Shown: positions 1-9,119, counted from the first letter of the stretch. The stretch is 64,000 bases of DNA from Rhizobacter sp. (GCA_025355745.1 JANXZA010000200.1:1-64000), one strand, 5' to 3'. Translations and numbers: made by a program. Notes: generated from the letters alone by a model not told the origin.

Positions 1-166
1 GCGCGCCGCCACCACCGCCCCCTCCTCCGCCCCCGCCAGCTACAGCCTCACCGCTCGACCCGCCTCCGCCGCAGCCCCAGAGCGTGCTCGACGCCAGCCC
101 CAGGCCACCCAACAAAACGCCCCGCCGGCCTGGGCTCGGGCTTGCCTTACGTGACGAGAATTCCAT
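1..166 (-). CDS. Tat-type lipoprotein, N-terminus only (runs off left edge)
   Basis: The first 55 codons of a leftward gene are visible, starting at the ATG at 166-164; the rest lies outside the window. The N-terminus has a basic leader, then a twin-arginine stretch (GRRGVLLGGLGL), a short hydrophobic core and a Cys in the context STLWGC. A long glycine/serine run follows (GGGGSSGEAVAGGGG). A twin arginine followed by a lipobox-like Cys is the layout of Tat-exported lipoproteins, and a Gly/Ser-rich linker after the Cys is common in them. The mature domain is not visible, so function cannot be assigned. The gene is separated from the T3SS genes by two hairpins and is probably unrelated to them. 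Confidence 0.55.
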   Translation of the reverse strand, partial: MEFSSRKASPSPGRRGVLLGGLGLASSTLWGCGGGGSSGEAVAGGGGGGGGGGGA

Positions 167-258
167 GACATCGAGTCCTGTTTGACGAAACCGCAACTGT
201 GCATGGGGAGCTTCAGAATTCCCACTTCCGGTTGTAACTGCGGGCCCCTATTCGAACC

Positions 259-284
259 AAAAAAGAGCCTTGCGGCTCTTTTGC
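259..284. terminator. Bidirectional intrinsic terminator
   Basis: A perfect 9-bp stem (AAAAGAGCC, loop TTGC, GGCTCTTTT) with A-run on the left and T-run on the right can end transcripts from either side. It most likely ends the leftward T3SS arm, whose last stop is at 385. Confidence 0.8.
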
Positions 285-351
285 TTTCGAACATCGTGCA
301 GGTGGAGGCGCTATGTTGCGCTTCAGCGCGCGGCGACTCCAACCCGCCGCA

Positions 352-374
352 GCGAGCCCGAACGTCGGGCTCGC
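352..374 (-). terminator. GC-rich hairpin after the 195-aa gene
   Basis: A perfect 10-bp stem (GCGAGCCCGA / TCGGGCTCGC) with a 3-base loop lies 11 bases past the stop of the 195-residue gene. It has no T-run, so it may be an RNA-stabilising 3' hairpin and not a full terminator; the classical terminator is at 259-284. Confidence 0.5.
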
Positions 375-384
375 CAACACGCCA

Positions 385-972
385 TCAGCCCTTGCGAACC
401 GTGGCCACGTTCGCTTCGCCGATCGTCTTGATCGCGTTCACGAACGAGTTCATCATCTGGCTGAATTCCTGCGTCTTGGCCTGGTAGATCAACTGCTCCG
501 AAGGCTTCTTGTCGGACAGTTCCTTGCCCATCTTTTCCAGCTTCGCGGCCGCCTTATCGGCCATCTTGCCGAAGGCTTTGGCCAGCGCGACGAGCCAGCC
601 GCCGGTGCCGCCTTCCTTCGCGTCCTCGGAGCCGCTGATGTCCTGCAGCGCGGTTTTCGTCATGCCTTCCTGCAACGCCTGGGTTTCGGCGCCGTTCGCT
701 TCCTGCATCGCCTGGTCCGGGCCGGCTTCGGTGGCCTGCTGATTGCCGCCGATCTCTTTGGTGGCCAGATCCTTGACCGCGTTGCCGATGAACTTGGGCA
801 GGCCGTCCTGCATCAGCTGGTCCATCACGCCCTTGATCGCGCCTTCCACCGCCTTGCTGATCATGTTGAACAGCGAGGCAGCGAGCTTGAGCGCCGGGAA
901 CACCATGCTGGCGAGGTTGAGAACGGAGCTGAGGATGCCGCCGCTGCCGAAGATTGAACCGAGAAGTGACAT
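385..972 (-). CDS. Candidate T3SS-exported protein (translocator/filament-like), 195 aa
   Basis: Not recognised by name. The protein has no Sec signal. A hydrophobic N-terminal third is rich in Leu, Ala, Phe and Met (residues about 1-50). A Gln/Glu/Ala-rich middle follows, then a predicted helical C-terminus containing KTQEFSQMMNSF and AIKTIGEANVATVRK. The last 30 residues resemble in pattern the C-terminal helices of the needle and rod candidates at 9120 and 9431 (xQEF... and ...GEAxxxxxxK). It is the last gene of the leftward arm next to fliO-like and sctU, and has its own 180-bp upstream region. By position and composition it could be a translocator, filament or early substrate. A cytoplasmic chaperone is less likely because of the hydrophobic N-terminus. 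Confidence 0.5.
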   Translation of the reverse strand: MSLLGSIFGSGGILSSVLNLASMVFPALKLAASLFNMISKAVEGAIKGVMDQLMQDGLPKFIGNAVKDLATKEIGGNQQATEAGPDQAMQEANGAETQALQEGMTKTALQDISGSEDAKEGGTGGWLVALAKAFGKMADKAAAKLEKMGKELSDKKPSEQLIYQAKTQEFSQMMNSFVNAIKTIGEANVATVRKG

Positions 973-1091
973 GTGATCTCTCCAAAACTGGTTTCAGAAA
1001 TCAGGCCTGCTGGCAGACCCTGTCGCGTTGCACCATGCATCCGCTTGCCGCTATTGAAGGCGATGTGCGGGGCCGCCGAAAGCTGGTGCGT

Positions 1092-1106
1092 GCCATAGCT
1101 AGGGTC
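1092..1106 (-). promoter_or_regulatory. Candidate T3SS regulon promoter motif, copy A
   Basis: On the minus strand this reads ACCCTAGCTATGGCA, about 120 bases before the start of the 195-aa gene. Nearly the same element (ACCCTAGCTCGGGCG) lies before the DUF1521 gene at 21178; beyond this both continue with a shared CCAGC. The role is an inference from the match. Confidence 0.35.
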
Positions 1107-1154
1107 AGCCGCAAGGGACCACCCTGAACCGGTCGCTACCAGCGATTGCAGCCG

Positions 1155-1496
1155 TCACGGCAACGGCCGCGAAAGGGGCGCCGCAGCGCCGGCCACCGCC
1201 TCGCCTTCGGGCCAGCTGTCGATCAGGCTGACGCCCCCGCTGGCCACACCCAGCAAGTACTCGCGGTCTCGGTAGCGCACCGTCACCAGGCGCTCGCGCG
1301 GGCCGAGGCCGACGCTGCCCAGCACCTGCATCGCAGTGCCGCGATTGCCGCGATCGCCACCGCTGCCGCGCTGACTGCGGTTCTGGAACTGCTTCAGGGC
1401 CCGCAAGGCGAGCCAGGCCAGCGCCAGCACCAGCACCAGCGCCAGCGCGGTGCTGCCGAGCTGCATCGCCAGCGAAGGCGCGTTTTCCGGGTTCAT
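1155..1496 (-). CDS. FliO-like membrane protein of the export apparatus
   Basis: A 113-residue protein with one membrane helix (residues about 15-35, ALALVLVLALAWLALRAL), a Gly/Arg-rich linker, and a small beta-rich cytoplasmic domain. The domain contains the FliO-type pattern ERLVTVRYRDREYLLGV then GGVSLI. In flagella FliO helps assemble the FliP-Q-R export gate; injectisomes normally lack it. The ATG overlaps the sctU stop by four bases (ATGA, 1493-1496), so the two are translationally coupled. This supports a role in this T3SS and not in a distant flagellar locus. The lack of a neighbouring fliN/fliP and the presence of a secretin gene support the same view. A weakly similar single-pass protein of other function cannot be excluded. 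Confidence 0.65.
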   Translation of the reverse strand: MNPENAPSLAMQLGSTALALVLVLALAWLALRALKQFQNRSQRGSGGDRGNRGTAMQVLGSVGLGPRERLVTVRYRDREYLLGVASGGVSLIDSWPEGEAVAGAAAPLSRPLP

Positions 1497-2656
1497 CCTT
1501 CGGCCCCCGCCGTGCGCCGGTCGGGGTAGCGCGACAGGTCTTCGCCCGGCGCCTTGCGGCGCGGTTCCGGCTCGCTCGCCATGGCCGGATTCGCCAGTTC
1601 GTCGCGCACCTCGCGCGCCCACAGCACCACCTCGGCGATCACGTCGAACAGGTCGGGCGGGATCAGCTCGCCGATCTCGGCGCGCGCCAGCAGGTCGCGC
1701 GCCAGCGGCACATTGCGCACCACCGGCACACCGGCTTCTTCGGCAGCCTCGCGCATCGCGCGGGCGACGTGGTCTTCGCCCTTCGCGGCGATGGTCGGCA
1801 CCGGGCAGGTCTCGCGGTCGTAGTCGATGGCGATGGCCACATGGGTCGGGTTCACGACCAGCACGTTGGCGTTGCGCGCCGCTGCCGTGGCGTTGCGCTG
1901 GGTCCATTCTTCCTGCTGCTGCTTGCGTTGCTGCTTGATGTACGGGTCGCCCTCGCTGTCCTTCATTTCCTGGCGGATGTCGCGCATGCTCATGCGCATC
2001 CGCTTGGTGAAGCTGAAGCGCTGGTAGACCACGTCGAGCACCGCGATCAGCGTGAACAGCAGCACCGTCCACACCAGCACCGGGCGGGCCGCTTCCATCA
2101 GCGCCGTGCCCAGGAATTCGGGCCGGTGCGACTGCGGCAACAGCGCCAGTTGCGGCAGCAGCGAGACCACGGCGAGCCAGCCGATGAACAGCAGCGCGGC
2201 GCTCTTCGCGGCCGCCTTCAGCAGCTCGATCACCGCGTCCATCGTGAACATCTTTTTGATGCCCTCGACCGGGTTCATGTTCTCGAGTTTCGGCATCACG
2301 CGGTCAAGCGCGAACACCGGCCCGGCCTGCAGATACTCGCTCGCCAGCCCGACCGCGATGACCGGCAGCAGCAGCACCGCGCTGACCACCAGCAGCGCCA
2401 GCACGGCCTGCTCAATGAGGCGTGGTGCGGCCAGCGCGAACGGCTGGTGCGCGACCTTCAAGGCCGACTCCATCAGCCCGCCGAGCTGCGCTGCGACATA
2501 GCCGGTGGCGAGCAGCGCCAACGCGCACCAGACCAGCAGTTCGACCGTGCTCGTCACATCCTTGCTCTTCGGTACCTGGCCCTTCTTGCGCGCGTCGGCC
2601 AGCTTCTTCGGGGTCGGCTTCTCGGTCTTTTCGCCACTGTCGGTGTCATCTGCCAT
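1493..2656 (-). CDS. sctU: T3SS export switch protein SctU (YscU/FlhB family)
   Basis: A 387-residue inner-membrane protein. The start at 2656 gives the family's typical opening (GEKTEKPTPKKLADARKKGQ); an in-frame extension to 2902 is non-homologous. Hydrophobic segments lie near residues 38-58, 82-105, 145-170 and 190-210. The cytoplasmic domain carries the self-cleavage motif NPTH at 269-272 followed by VAIAIDY. In this family cleavage between Asn and Pro switches substrate class from needle/rod to translocators and effectors. The C-terminus is longer than usual (about 30 basic/acidic residues). It is transcribed away from the main operon and is coupled to the FliO-like gene. A T3SS export gate is not functional without SctU, so this divergent pair belongs to the same machine as sctR-S-T. 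Confidence 0.95.
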   Translation of the reverse strand: MADDTDSGEKTEKPTPKKLADARKKGQVPKSKDVTSTVELLVWCALALLATGYVAAQLGGLMESALKVAHQPFALAAPRLIEQAVLALLVVSAVLLLPVIAVGLASEYLQAGPVFALDRVMPKLENMNPVEGIKKMFTMDAVIELLKAAAKSAALLFIGWLAVVSLLPQLALLPQSHRPEFLGTALMEAARPVLVWTVLLFTLIAVLDVVYQRFSFTKRMRMSMRDIRQEMKDSEGDPYIKQQRKQQQEEWTQRNATAAARNANVLVVNPTHVAIAIDYDRETCPVPTIAAKGEDHVARAMREAAEEAGVPVVRNVPLARDLLARAEIGELIPPDLFDVIAEVVLWAREVRDELANPAMASEPEPRRKAPGEDLSRYPDRRTAGAEG

Positions 2657-2943
2657 GGGGGCTCCGGATCCTGCAAGTTGGGGATCGTCGGGGTTGACCG
2701 CAGCACGCCGTTGCGGGTTTCGTAACTTCGTATTTCCTAGGGGGTGCCGAGGCGAATCTCGGCAACGCCTTATTGACGCGCGACATGTGCGCGCGGGGTC
2801 GCTGCGCGCACCGGCCCAATGTGCGGTAACGCACAGAAACAGCTCCATCACGCCTGTCACGAAGGCGACGCCGCGCGCCGCAAAACTCTGGCTTCGGGAC
2901 ATTGGTGGGCTTTCCCCGCTCCAGGCCGATGAGGATGTTTCTC

Positions 2944-3966
2944 ATGATCGCGATAGGTTGTTCGGTTGCGGTTCGGATGTCGATGCGGGTCGACCTCAAT
3001 GCGCTGGCAGCCGCGCTGCTCGGCGCCGCAGCGCTGGGCGCGTCCGCAGCGCCGGTCTGCGATGCCCACCTGAGCCCGGCGCAGCGCGAACGTTTCGCGC
3101 TGACGCTGAGCACCTGCAGCGGTGCGGCCGAGCCGAAGGCCGGACCGGCCGCCAGCGGCACGGCCGTGCCGTACGCCGATGCGCTGGTGGCGTCTGCAGC
3201 ACGGCCTTCGGCGGCAGCGGCGACGCCACAGGTGCGGGTCGCGATGCAGCCCGGCGCGCGATCCACCGCCCCGGCCGCCGCCCCGTTCGCTGCGGCAGCG
3301 CCCGAGTCGGCGCACCTGCAACTGTTCGGCAAACCCGGCGTGGTGATGGCGCGGATGAGCCGTCCCGGCGACGCGGCATGGACCGGTTCACCGACGCCGC
3401 CGGCGGCGGGTGTTCGCAAGGCCGGCAGGCCGGAAAAGCCCGGCAAGCCCGGCACGACGGGCGCGCTGCGCTCCGCCAACCGCGCAGCCAACGACGCGCC
3501 CAAAGACGCCAGAGAGGCCGCGCGGCTCGGCCGCCCGATCTCGCGGGCCGAGGAACTCGCGCCGCAGGTCGACGCGGTGGCGCGCCGCCACCAGATCGAC
3601 CCGCTGCTGCTGCATGCCATCGCCCATGTCGAATCGCGCCACAACCCGCAAGCGCAGTCGCCGGCCGGCGCGCTCGGGGTCATGCAGGTGATGCCGGCCA
3701 CCGGTTCGCGCTTCGGCGTGACGCGGCCCGAAGCGCTGCACCAGACCGGCACCAACCTGGAAGTCAGCGCTGCCTACCTGAAGACCTTGCAGCAGCGTTT
3801 CGGCAACAACCTGAGCCTGGTGCTGGCGGCCTACAACGCCGGCGAAGGTGCGGTCGAACGCCATGGCCGGCAAGTGCCCCCGTACGCTGAGACGCAGAGT
3901 TATGTTCGCCAGGTGCTGGAGCGCTACCGGCTGCTGAACCGGACCGCCGTGGCGAGTGCGTTTTGA
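2944..3966 (+). CDS. Lytic transglycosylase of the T3SS (IpgF-like)
   Basis: About 340 residues with a C-terminal goose-lysozyme-type SLT domain. The catalytic glutamate is in AHVESRHN (E230 from this start), followed by GALGVMQVMPAT and AAYNAGEGAVERHG, all standard for the family. The N-terminus holds a hydrophobic export segment (ALAAALLGAAALGASAAP), so it should act in the periplasm. The middle is low-complexity Ala/Pro/Gly. The family cuts peptidoglycan to let the needle complex pass. The start is uncertain: 2944 has GAGG at good spacing, 2977 and 2983 would trim the leader, and 2902 is also open. It leads the rightward operon and is divergent from sctU, with about 290 bases between. Confidence 0.85.
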   Translation: MIAIGCSVAVRMSMRVDLNALAAALLGAAALGASAAPVCDAHLSPAQRERFALTLSTCSGAAEPKAGPAASGTAVPYADALVASAARPSAAAATPQVRVAMQPGARSTAPAAAPFAAAAPESAHLQLFGKPGVVMARMSRPGDAAWTGSPTPPAAGVRKAGRPEKPGKPGTTGALRSANRAANDAPKDAREAARLGRPISRAEELAPQVDAVARRHQIDPLLLHAIAHVESRHNPQAQSPAGALGVMQVMPATGSRFGVTRPEALHQTGTNLEVSAAYLKTLQQRFGNNLSLVLAAYNAGEGAVERHGRQVPPYAETQSYVRQVLERYRLLNRTAVASAF

Positions 3967-4000
3967 ACCTCTTGAACCACCCGAAATTCCGCACTGCCCT

Positions 4001-5989
4001 ATGACCCCACCCGCCTTCCCGCTGCCCAAGGGCCGCGCCAGCTACAGCGACCTGCTGCTCGTCATCGGCGTGGTGGTGATCCTGGGCACCATGGTGCTCA
4101 CGCTCACGCCGCTGCTGATCGACTCGCTGGTGGCGGTGAACATCGTGATCGGCGTGGTGCTGCTGCTGGTCTCGCTGTACGTCGGCTCGCCACTCGAGTT
4201 CTCGGTGTTCCCGAGCGTGCTGCTCATCACCACGCTGTTCCGCCTCGCGGTGTCGATCGCCACCACCAAGCTGATCCTGCTCGACGGCCACGCCGGCCAC
4301 ATCATCGACACCTTCGGGCGGCTGGTAGCGGGCGGCAACCTGGTGGTCGGCATGGTGGTGTTCCTGATCATCACCGTGGTCCAGTTCATCGTCATCGCGA
4401 AAGGTGCCGAGCGCGTCGCCGAAGTCTCGGCGCGGTTCTCGCTCGATGCCATGCCGGGCAAGCAGTTGTCGATCGACTCCGACCTGCGCTCGGGCCTGAT
4501 CGACAAGGACGAGGCACGCCGCAAGCGCCGCGAGCTGGAGCTGGAGAGCAAGCTCCACGGCAGCCTCGACGGGGCGATGAAGTTCGTCAAGGGCGACGCG
4601 ATCTGCGGCATCGTCATCATCGTCATCAACCTGCTCGGCGGGCTGGCGGTGGGCGTGATGCAGCAGGGCCTGCCGATCGGCCAGGCGATGGTGAAGTACT
4701 CGATCCTGACCATCGGCGACGGCATGGTGGCGCAGATCCCGGCGCTGCTGTCGGCGATGGCGGCCGGCCTGATCGTGACCCGCGCCACCGGCGACGACCG
4801 GGATCGCCACCTCGGCGACGCGATCGCGCGCCAGCTCGCCGCCAAGCCGCGGGTGCTGATCGTGGCCGGCGGCCTGTGCCTGCTGTTCGCGCTGGTGCCG
4901 GGCTTTCCGACCTGGGTGTTCGCCGTGCTCGGGCTGCTGCTCGGCACCACCGGCGTGCTTCTGCTGCCGCCGATGCGAGCCCGCTGGCAGCGCTTCTCGC
5001 GCCCGGCGCGCGAGACCGTGCTGCGCCGCAAGGACCGGGCCCCGGAAGAGTTGCTGACCGCCCTGCCCGCCCCCCGGCCGACCTTGCCGCTGGTGCTCGA
5101 ACTGCCGCCCTCGGCCTTGCAGGGCGACACGCCGGCGGCGCTGCTGGCGGCGCTGGAAGGCGTGCTCGACCGCATCAACCTCGAGCTCGGCCTGCCGCTG
5201 CCGCGGATCAGCATCCACGCCGTTGCGCAGGCCAGCGGCTGGCGCCTGCTGGCGTTCGAGGTGCCGATCGCCAGCGGCGCGATCCCGCTCCTCGCGGCTG
5301 CCGCTGCGCAGCCGCAGCGCAACCCGCCACACAACCCGATGTGCGACGCTCTGGCCCTGGCCACGCTGGCCGCGCTGCGCCGCAACCTGATGCTGTTCTT
5401 CGGCACCCAGGAGGCCAGCAGCTACCTCGGCCGCGCCGCCAACGACATGCCCGATGTGGTGAAGGAAGTGCTGCGCGCCCTGCCCTTGCAGCGTGTCGCC
5501 GAAATCCTGCGCCGGCTGGTGGAAGAAGAAGTGGCGATCCGCCATGCGCGCGAGATTCTCGAAGCCTTGGCCGACGCCGCACAGCGCGAGAAAGACGTGT
5601 TCGCGCTGACCGAGCTGGCGCGCATCGCACTCAAGCGCCAGATCAGCCACCGCGCCGCGCCCGACGGCACCTTGCGCGCCTTGCTGCTCGCGCCGCAGCT
5701 CGAGGAAATGCTGCGCGAATCGGTTCGCGTCAACAACGGCGCGCAGCAGCTCACGCTCGAGCCGGCCCTGGCGCGCGCCGTGATGGACGCGTTGGTGAAC
5801 GGCGTGCGCCAGCACCGGCCGACCGCCGTGGTCACCGCCGTCGACATTCGCCGCCATGTGCGCAAGCTGATCGAAGCCGAGTGCTTCGACACCCCGGTGC
5901 TGAGCTACCACGAGCTGATGCCGACCTTGCGGCTCGAACCGGTCGGCCGCGTCAGCGTGCCCGACGCGCCGCTGCTGGAGGCGGCATGA
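4001..5989 (+). CDS. sctV: T3SS major export gate protein SctV
   Basis: A 662-residue FHIPEP-family protein. About eight membrane helices occupy residues 15-330, with the conserved family stretch FPSVLLITTLFRLAVSIATTK and the loop GKQLSIDSDLRSG. A large cytoplasmic domain follows (from about residue 345), which forms the nonameric ring that receives substrates. The length matches the family. The start at 4001 is 34 bases after the transglycosylase stop and opens with a short Pro-rich lead before the first helix. The stop overlaps an ATG (ATGA) at 5986, although the better start for the next gene is 6043. The closest alternative, flagellar FlhA, is excluded by the secretin and SctD/J/K neighbours. 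Confidence 0.95.
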   Translation: MTPPAFPLPKGRASYSDLLLVIGVVVILGTMVLTLTPLLIDSLVAVNIVIGVVLLLVSLYVGSPLEFSVFPSVLLITTLFRLAVSIATTKLILLDGHAGHIIDTFGRLVAGGNLVVGMVVFLIITVVQFIVIAKGAERVAEVSARFSLDAMPGKQLSIDSDLRSGLIDKDEARRKRRELELESKLHGSLDGAMKFVKGDAICGIVIIVINLLGGLAVGVMQQGLPIGQAMVKYSILTIGDGMVAQIPALLSAMAAGLIVTRATGDDRDRHLGDAIARQLAAKPRVLIVAGGLCLLFALVPGFPTWVFAVLGLLLGTTGVLLLPPMRARWQRFSRPARETVLRRKDRAPEELLTALPAPRPTLPLVLELPPSALQGDTPAALLAALEGVLDRINLELGLPLPRISIHAVAQASGWRLLAFEVPIASGAIPLLAAAAAQPQRNPPHNPMCDALALATLAALRRNLMLFFGTQEASSYLGRAANDMPDVVKEVLRALPLQRVAEILRRLVEEEVAIRHAREILEALADAAQREKDVFALTELARIALKRQISHRAAPDGTLRALLLAPQLEEMLRESVRVNNGAQQLTLEPALARAVMDALVNGVRQHRPTAVVTAVDIRRHVRKLIEAECFDTPVLSYHELMPTLRLEPVGRVSVPDAPLLEAA

Positions 5990-6042
5990 CGTCGCGCTGC
6001 TTTTTCGATCAAAACAAACGCGCCAACGCGCACGGAGACTTC

Positions 6043-7956
6043 ATGAATGTTCGCCTGGCATCCAGTCCGACTTTGCCCTCGAGTCTGCGCCGCCGGATCA
6101 ATGCCCTGCGGTTCGGTGTTGCGCTCGCCCTAACGTGCATATTGAGCGTCACTTTCAGCAACCCGGCCTGCGCGATGGCGATCCCGTTCGGCGACCGCGA
6201 GGTGGCACTCACGGCCCGCGAGCAGCCGATCGCCGCGTTCCTGCAAGACCTGTTCGGGCGCGTCGACATTCCGGTCTCGGTCAGCCCGTCGGTGAAAGGC
6301 GCCGTGAACGGCAGCTTCAGCGGCCCGGCCGAGCGCACCTGGCGCGGCATTGCGCGCGCCTTCAACCTGGTCGAGTATTTCGACGGCGCGGTGCTGCATG
6401 TCTACTCGCCGGCCGACATGGCCACCCGCACCCTGCCGATCACGCCAAGTGCGGCGGCGCGGGTTCAGCGCACCGTCACCGAGATGCGTTTGGCGGATGC
6501 GCGCAACACCTTGCGCAGCACCCGCGAAGGCACCTTGATCGCCAGCGGCACGCGCCGTTTCATCGAGCAGATCGAAGAGATCGCGCGGGCCCAGACGGTC
6601 AGCGAACGCACCGCCGCGCCAACTGGCTTCAAGGTGTTCTACCTGCGATACGCCTGGGCGCAAGACGTGAACGTGGCCTTCGGCGGGCGCCAGGTGATGC
6701 TGCCCGGCGTGGCCAGCATCGTGCGCGCGCTGATGACCAGCAACTCGCGCAGCCAGGTGGCGGTGTCTTCGTACGACACGCCCGCCACCGGCACCGTGCC
6801 CGGCCTGCGCGGCCAGCGCAATGTGTTGCGCGGCCTGGGCGCGCTGGGCCTGCCGAACGCCGATGTGAATGCAGCGTCGGCACCGACGATGGCGGCGCTT
6901 GCGAATGGCGCGAATGGCGCGAACGGTTCCAACGCTGGCACCGGTGCGGGCACCGGCCGGCCCGACGCCGCGCTGGTCGTCGCCGCCGACCCGAGCCAGG
7001 TGCGGGTCGAGGCCGATGCGCGGCTCAACGCGGTGGTGGTGCGCGACGCCCCCGACCGGCTCGGCCAGTACGAGCAGCTGATCGCCGCGCTCGATGTGGA
7101 GCCGCAGTCGCTCGAGATCGAAGCCACCATCATCGACCTGAACACCGACCGCCTGCGCGAGCTCGGCATCAACTGGCGCTACACCAAGGGCCGCGGCTCG
7201 CTGCTGTTCGGCAAGGGCGACGCCTCCGACCTGCTGCTCTCGCCGACCACCCCGGCCGGTGCCATCACCCCGATCGGCGTCGGCGGCTTTGTCTCGGCCG
7301 TGCTTGGCGGTGCGAACGAGTTCATCGCCCGCATCAACGCGCTCGAATTGCAGGGCGCCGCGAAGGTGGTGTCGAGCCCGCAGGTGCTGACCCTGTCGAA
7401 CGTCGAAGCGGTGTTCGACAACAGCAGCACGTTCTACGTGCGCGTCGCCGGGCGCGACGATGTCGACCTGTTCAACGTCTCCGCCGGCACCACATTGCGC
7501 GTCACGCCGCATGTGTTCAAGGACAACAACCAGGTGCGCATCAAGATGCTTGTCAGCATCGAAGACGGCACGCTGAGTTCGCGCACCGTCGACACCCTGC
7601 CGGTCATCAACCGCTCCGCCATCAACACCCAGGCGCTGATCTTCGAAGGCGAGAGCCTGCTGGTCGGTGGCATCACGCGCGAGTCGAACAGCGACGACGC
7701 GACCAAGGTGCCCTTCCTCGGCGACCTGCCCGTGGTCGGCGGCCTGTTCCGCAACACGACCACCAACAAGTCGCGCGTCGAGCGGCTGTTCCTGATCCAG
7801 CCGAGGCTGGCCGGCGGGCGGCGCGTGGCCAGCACCGGCACGGTGCCGCCGGTCGGGTCCGGCGCGGTGCCGCCGACCCCATCCGACCCGGCCTCGACCG
7901 CGCCGTCGCAGGCCTTGCCGTCAGCGCCATCGCCAACCCAGGAGGTCACCCAATGA
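6043..7956 (+). CDS. sctC: T3SS outer-membrane secretin SctC
   Basis: A 637-residue protein. The start at 6043 is preferred because GGAG lies 7 bases before it. It begins with a Sec signal peptide (basic lead, core ALALTCILSV, cleavage near ACAM). N0/N1-type domains follow (FGDREVALTAREQPIAAFL, LRSTREGTLIASGT), then an N3 domain interrupted by an Asn/Gly/Ala linker. The C-terminal secretin beta-domain contains ITPIGVGGF, LQGAAKVVSSPQVLT, NSSTFYVRV and VPFLGDLPVVGGLFR. It forms the outer-membrane ring of the needle complex. A Pro/Ser tail ends the protein. A secretin here is the strongest argument that the cluster is an injectisome and not a flagellum. The stop overlaps the sctD start. Confidence 0.95.
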   Translation: MNVRLASSPTLPSSLRRRINALRFGVALALTCILSVTFSNPACAMAIPFGDREVALTAREQPIAAFLQDLFGRVDIPVSVSPSVKGAVNGSFSGPAERTWRGIARAFNLVEYFDGAVLHVYSPADMATRTLPITPSAAARVQRTVTEMRLADARNTLRSTREGTLIASGTRRFIEQIEEIARAQTVSERTAAPTGFKVFYLRYAWAQDVNVAFGGRQVMLPGVASIVRALMTSNSRSQVAVSSYDTPATGTVPGLRGQRNVLRGLGALGLPNADVNAASAPTMAALANGANGANGSNAGTGAGTGRPDAALVVAADPSQVRVEADARLNAVVVRDAPDRLGQYEQLIAALDVEPQSLEIEATIIDLNTDRLRELGINWRYTKGRGSLLFGKGDASDLLLSPTTPAGAITPIGVGGFVSAVLGGANEFIARINALELQGAAKVVSSPQVLTLSNVEAVFDNSSTFYVRVAGRDDVDLFNVSAGTTLRVTPHVFKDNNQVRIKMLVSIEDGTLSSRTVDTLPVINRSAINTQALIFEGESLLVGGITRESNSDDATKVPFLGDLPVVGGLFRNTTTNKSRVERLFLIQPRLAGGRRVASTGTVPPVGSGAVPPTPSDPASTAPSQALPSAPSPTQEVTQ

Positions 7957-9101
7957 GCTACGAACTGCAGGTGCTCGAAGGCGCGCAACAAGGCGCTTGC
8001 ACCCCCCTGCCCGAAGGCCTGGCGGTGACGATCAGCGGCGCCATCGACAGCGACGTGGTGCTGCGCGGTGACGACCTGGCCGAGCGCCGCATCAGCGTCA
8101 CGGCCCAGGCCGACAGCCTGCGCGTGCAGGTGCTGCAGGGCGAGGCGCAGGTCGATGGCCGCAGCCTGGCCGCCGGGCAGGCGCTGACCGTTGCGCTGGC
8201 CAGCGTTGTCGTGCTGGGTGGCACGCGCATCGGCGTGGTTCGGGTCGCGGGGGCAGGTGCAAGCGCGGGTGCAAGCGCGGTTGCAAGTGATGGCGCCGCC
8301 GAGGTGGCGTCGGCCGGGGCCGCGCTGCCGCGAAGCATTGACGCCGCAGCGCTGCCGGCTGCGTCGGCCGCAACGGCGCTGGCCGCAGCCGTGCAGAGCC
8401 CCTCGGCCCGCACCTGGTCGCGCCGCCTGGTCGGCAGCGGCGCGGCGCTGGCCGCCGTGTCGATTGGCGTGCTGGCCTTCGCCTACACCGCCGTGCCGGT
8501 GGCGCCAAATGCGCAACAGCGCGCCAGCCACGCCGAAGGGCTGCTGCACGACGCCGGCCTGAAGCGCCTCTCGGTGCGCGCCGCCGAAGGCGGTGAACTG
8601 CGCGTCGATGGCTACCTGGAAACCACCGCGCAGCGCGCCCAGGCCGAGCGGCTGCTGGCCGGCGAGCACGTCGATGCGCGCTGGCAGGTGTGGGTCGACG
8701 AACAGGTCAGCAACGCGGTTCAGGACGTCTACCGCGTCAACGGTGCCAGCGCCCGGGTCGAAAGCCTGGGCGCGGGCGCGGTGCGGGTCAGCACCTCTGT
8801 GGCCGACCCGGCCACGCTGGAGGCGATCCGCAACCTTGCCAAGCGCGATGTGCCCGGCCTGACGACGATCGAGGTCCGCAACACCGCGCCGCCGCAGCGC
8901 CCCGGCGCCACGCCGGTGCTCGACGACCCGGGCAAGCGCATCTCGTCGATCGTCGCGGGCGACCCGCCGTATGTGGTGACCAGCGATGGCACACGTTACT
9001 TCGAAGGCGCGCTGCTGCCCACCGGGCACCGCATCGCCGGTATCGAAGAGCACCAGGTGGTGCTCGAGTTGGGTGGCGTTCGCACGCCGCTCGTTTTTTA
9101 G
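7953..9101 (+). CDS. sctD: T3SS inner-membrane ring protein SctD
   Basis: A 382-residue bitopic protein. An N-terminal FHA-like cytoplasmic domain (about 1-95, GDDLAERRISV, VDGRSLAAGQAL) is followed by an Ala-rich linker, one membrane helix (about 150-172, GAALAAVSIGVLAFAYT) and periplasmic ring-building domains. Repeated BON-like beta-alpha units are visible (ELRVDGYLETTAQR, VRVSTSVADPATLEAI). It forms the outer of the two inner-membrane rings, docking to SctJ and SctC. AGGAG precedes the start and ATGA overlaps the sctC stop. Position between sctC and the needle/rod genes is typical. Confidence 0.88.
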   Translation: MSYELQVLEGAQQGACTPLPEGLAVTISGAIDSDVVLRGDDLAERRISVTAQADSLRVQVLQGEAQVDGRSLAAGQALTVALASVVVLGGTRIGVVRVAGAGASAGASAVASDGAAEVASAGAALPRSIDAAALPAASAATALAAAVQSPSARTWSRRLVGSGAALAAVSIGVLAFAYTAVPVAPNAQQRASHAEGLLHDAGLKRLSVRAAEGGELRVDGYLETTAQRAQAERLLAGEHVDARWQVWVDEQVSNAVQDVYRVNGASARVESLGAGAVRVSTSVADPATLEAIRNLAKRDVPGLTTIEVRNTAPPQRPGATPVLDDPGKRISSIVAGDPPYVVTSDGTRYFEGALLPTGHRIAGIEEHQVVLELGGVRTPLVF

Positions 9102-9119
9102 TCCCCTCAGGAGTCAGCA

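Noticed and set aside
3764..5911. A 715-codon open frame antisense to sctV
   Set aside because: His/Gln/Arg-rich translation without domains, typical of the shadow frame of a GC-rich gene; sctV is certain on the other strand.
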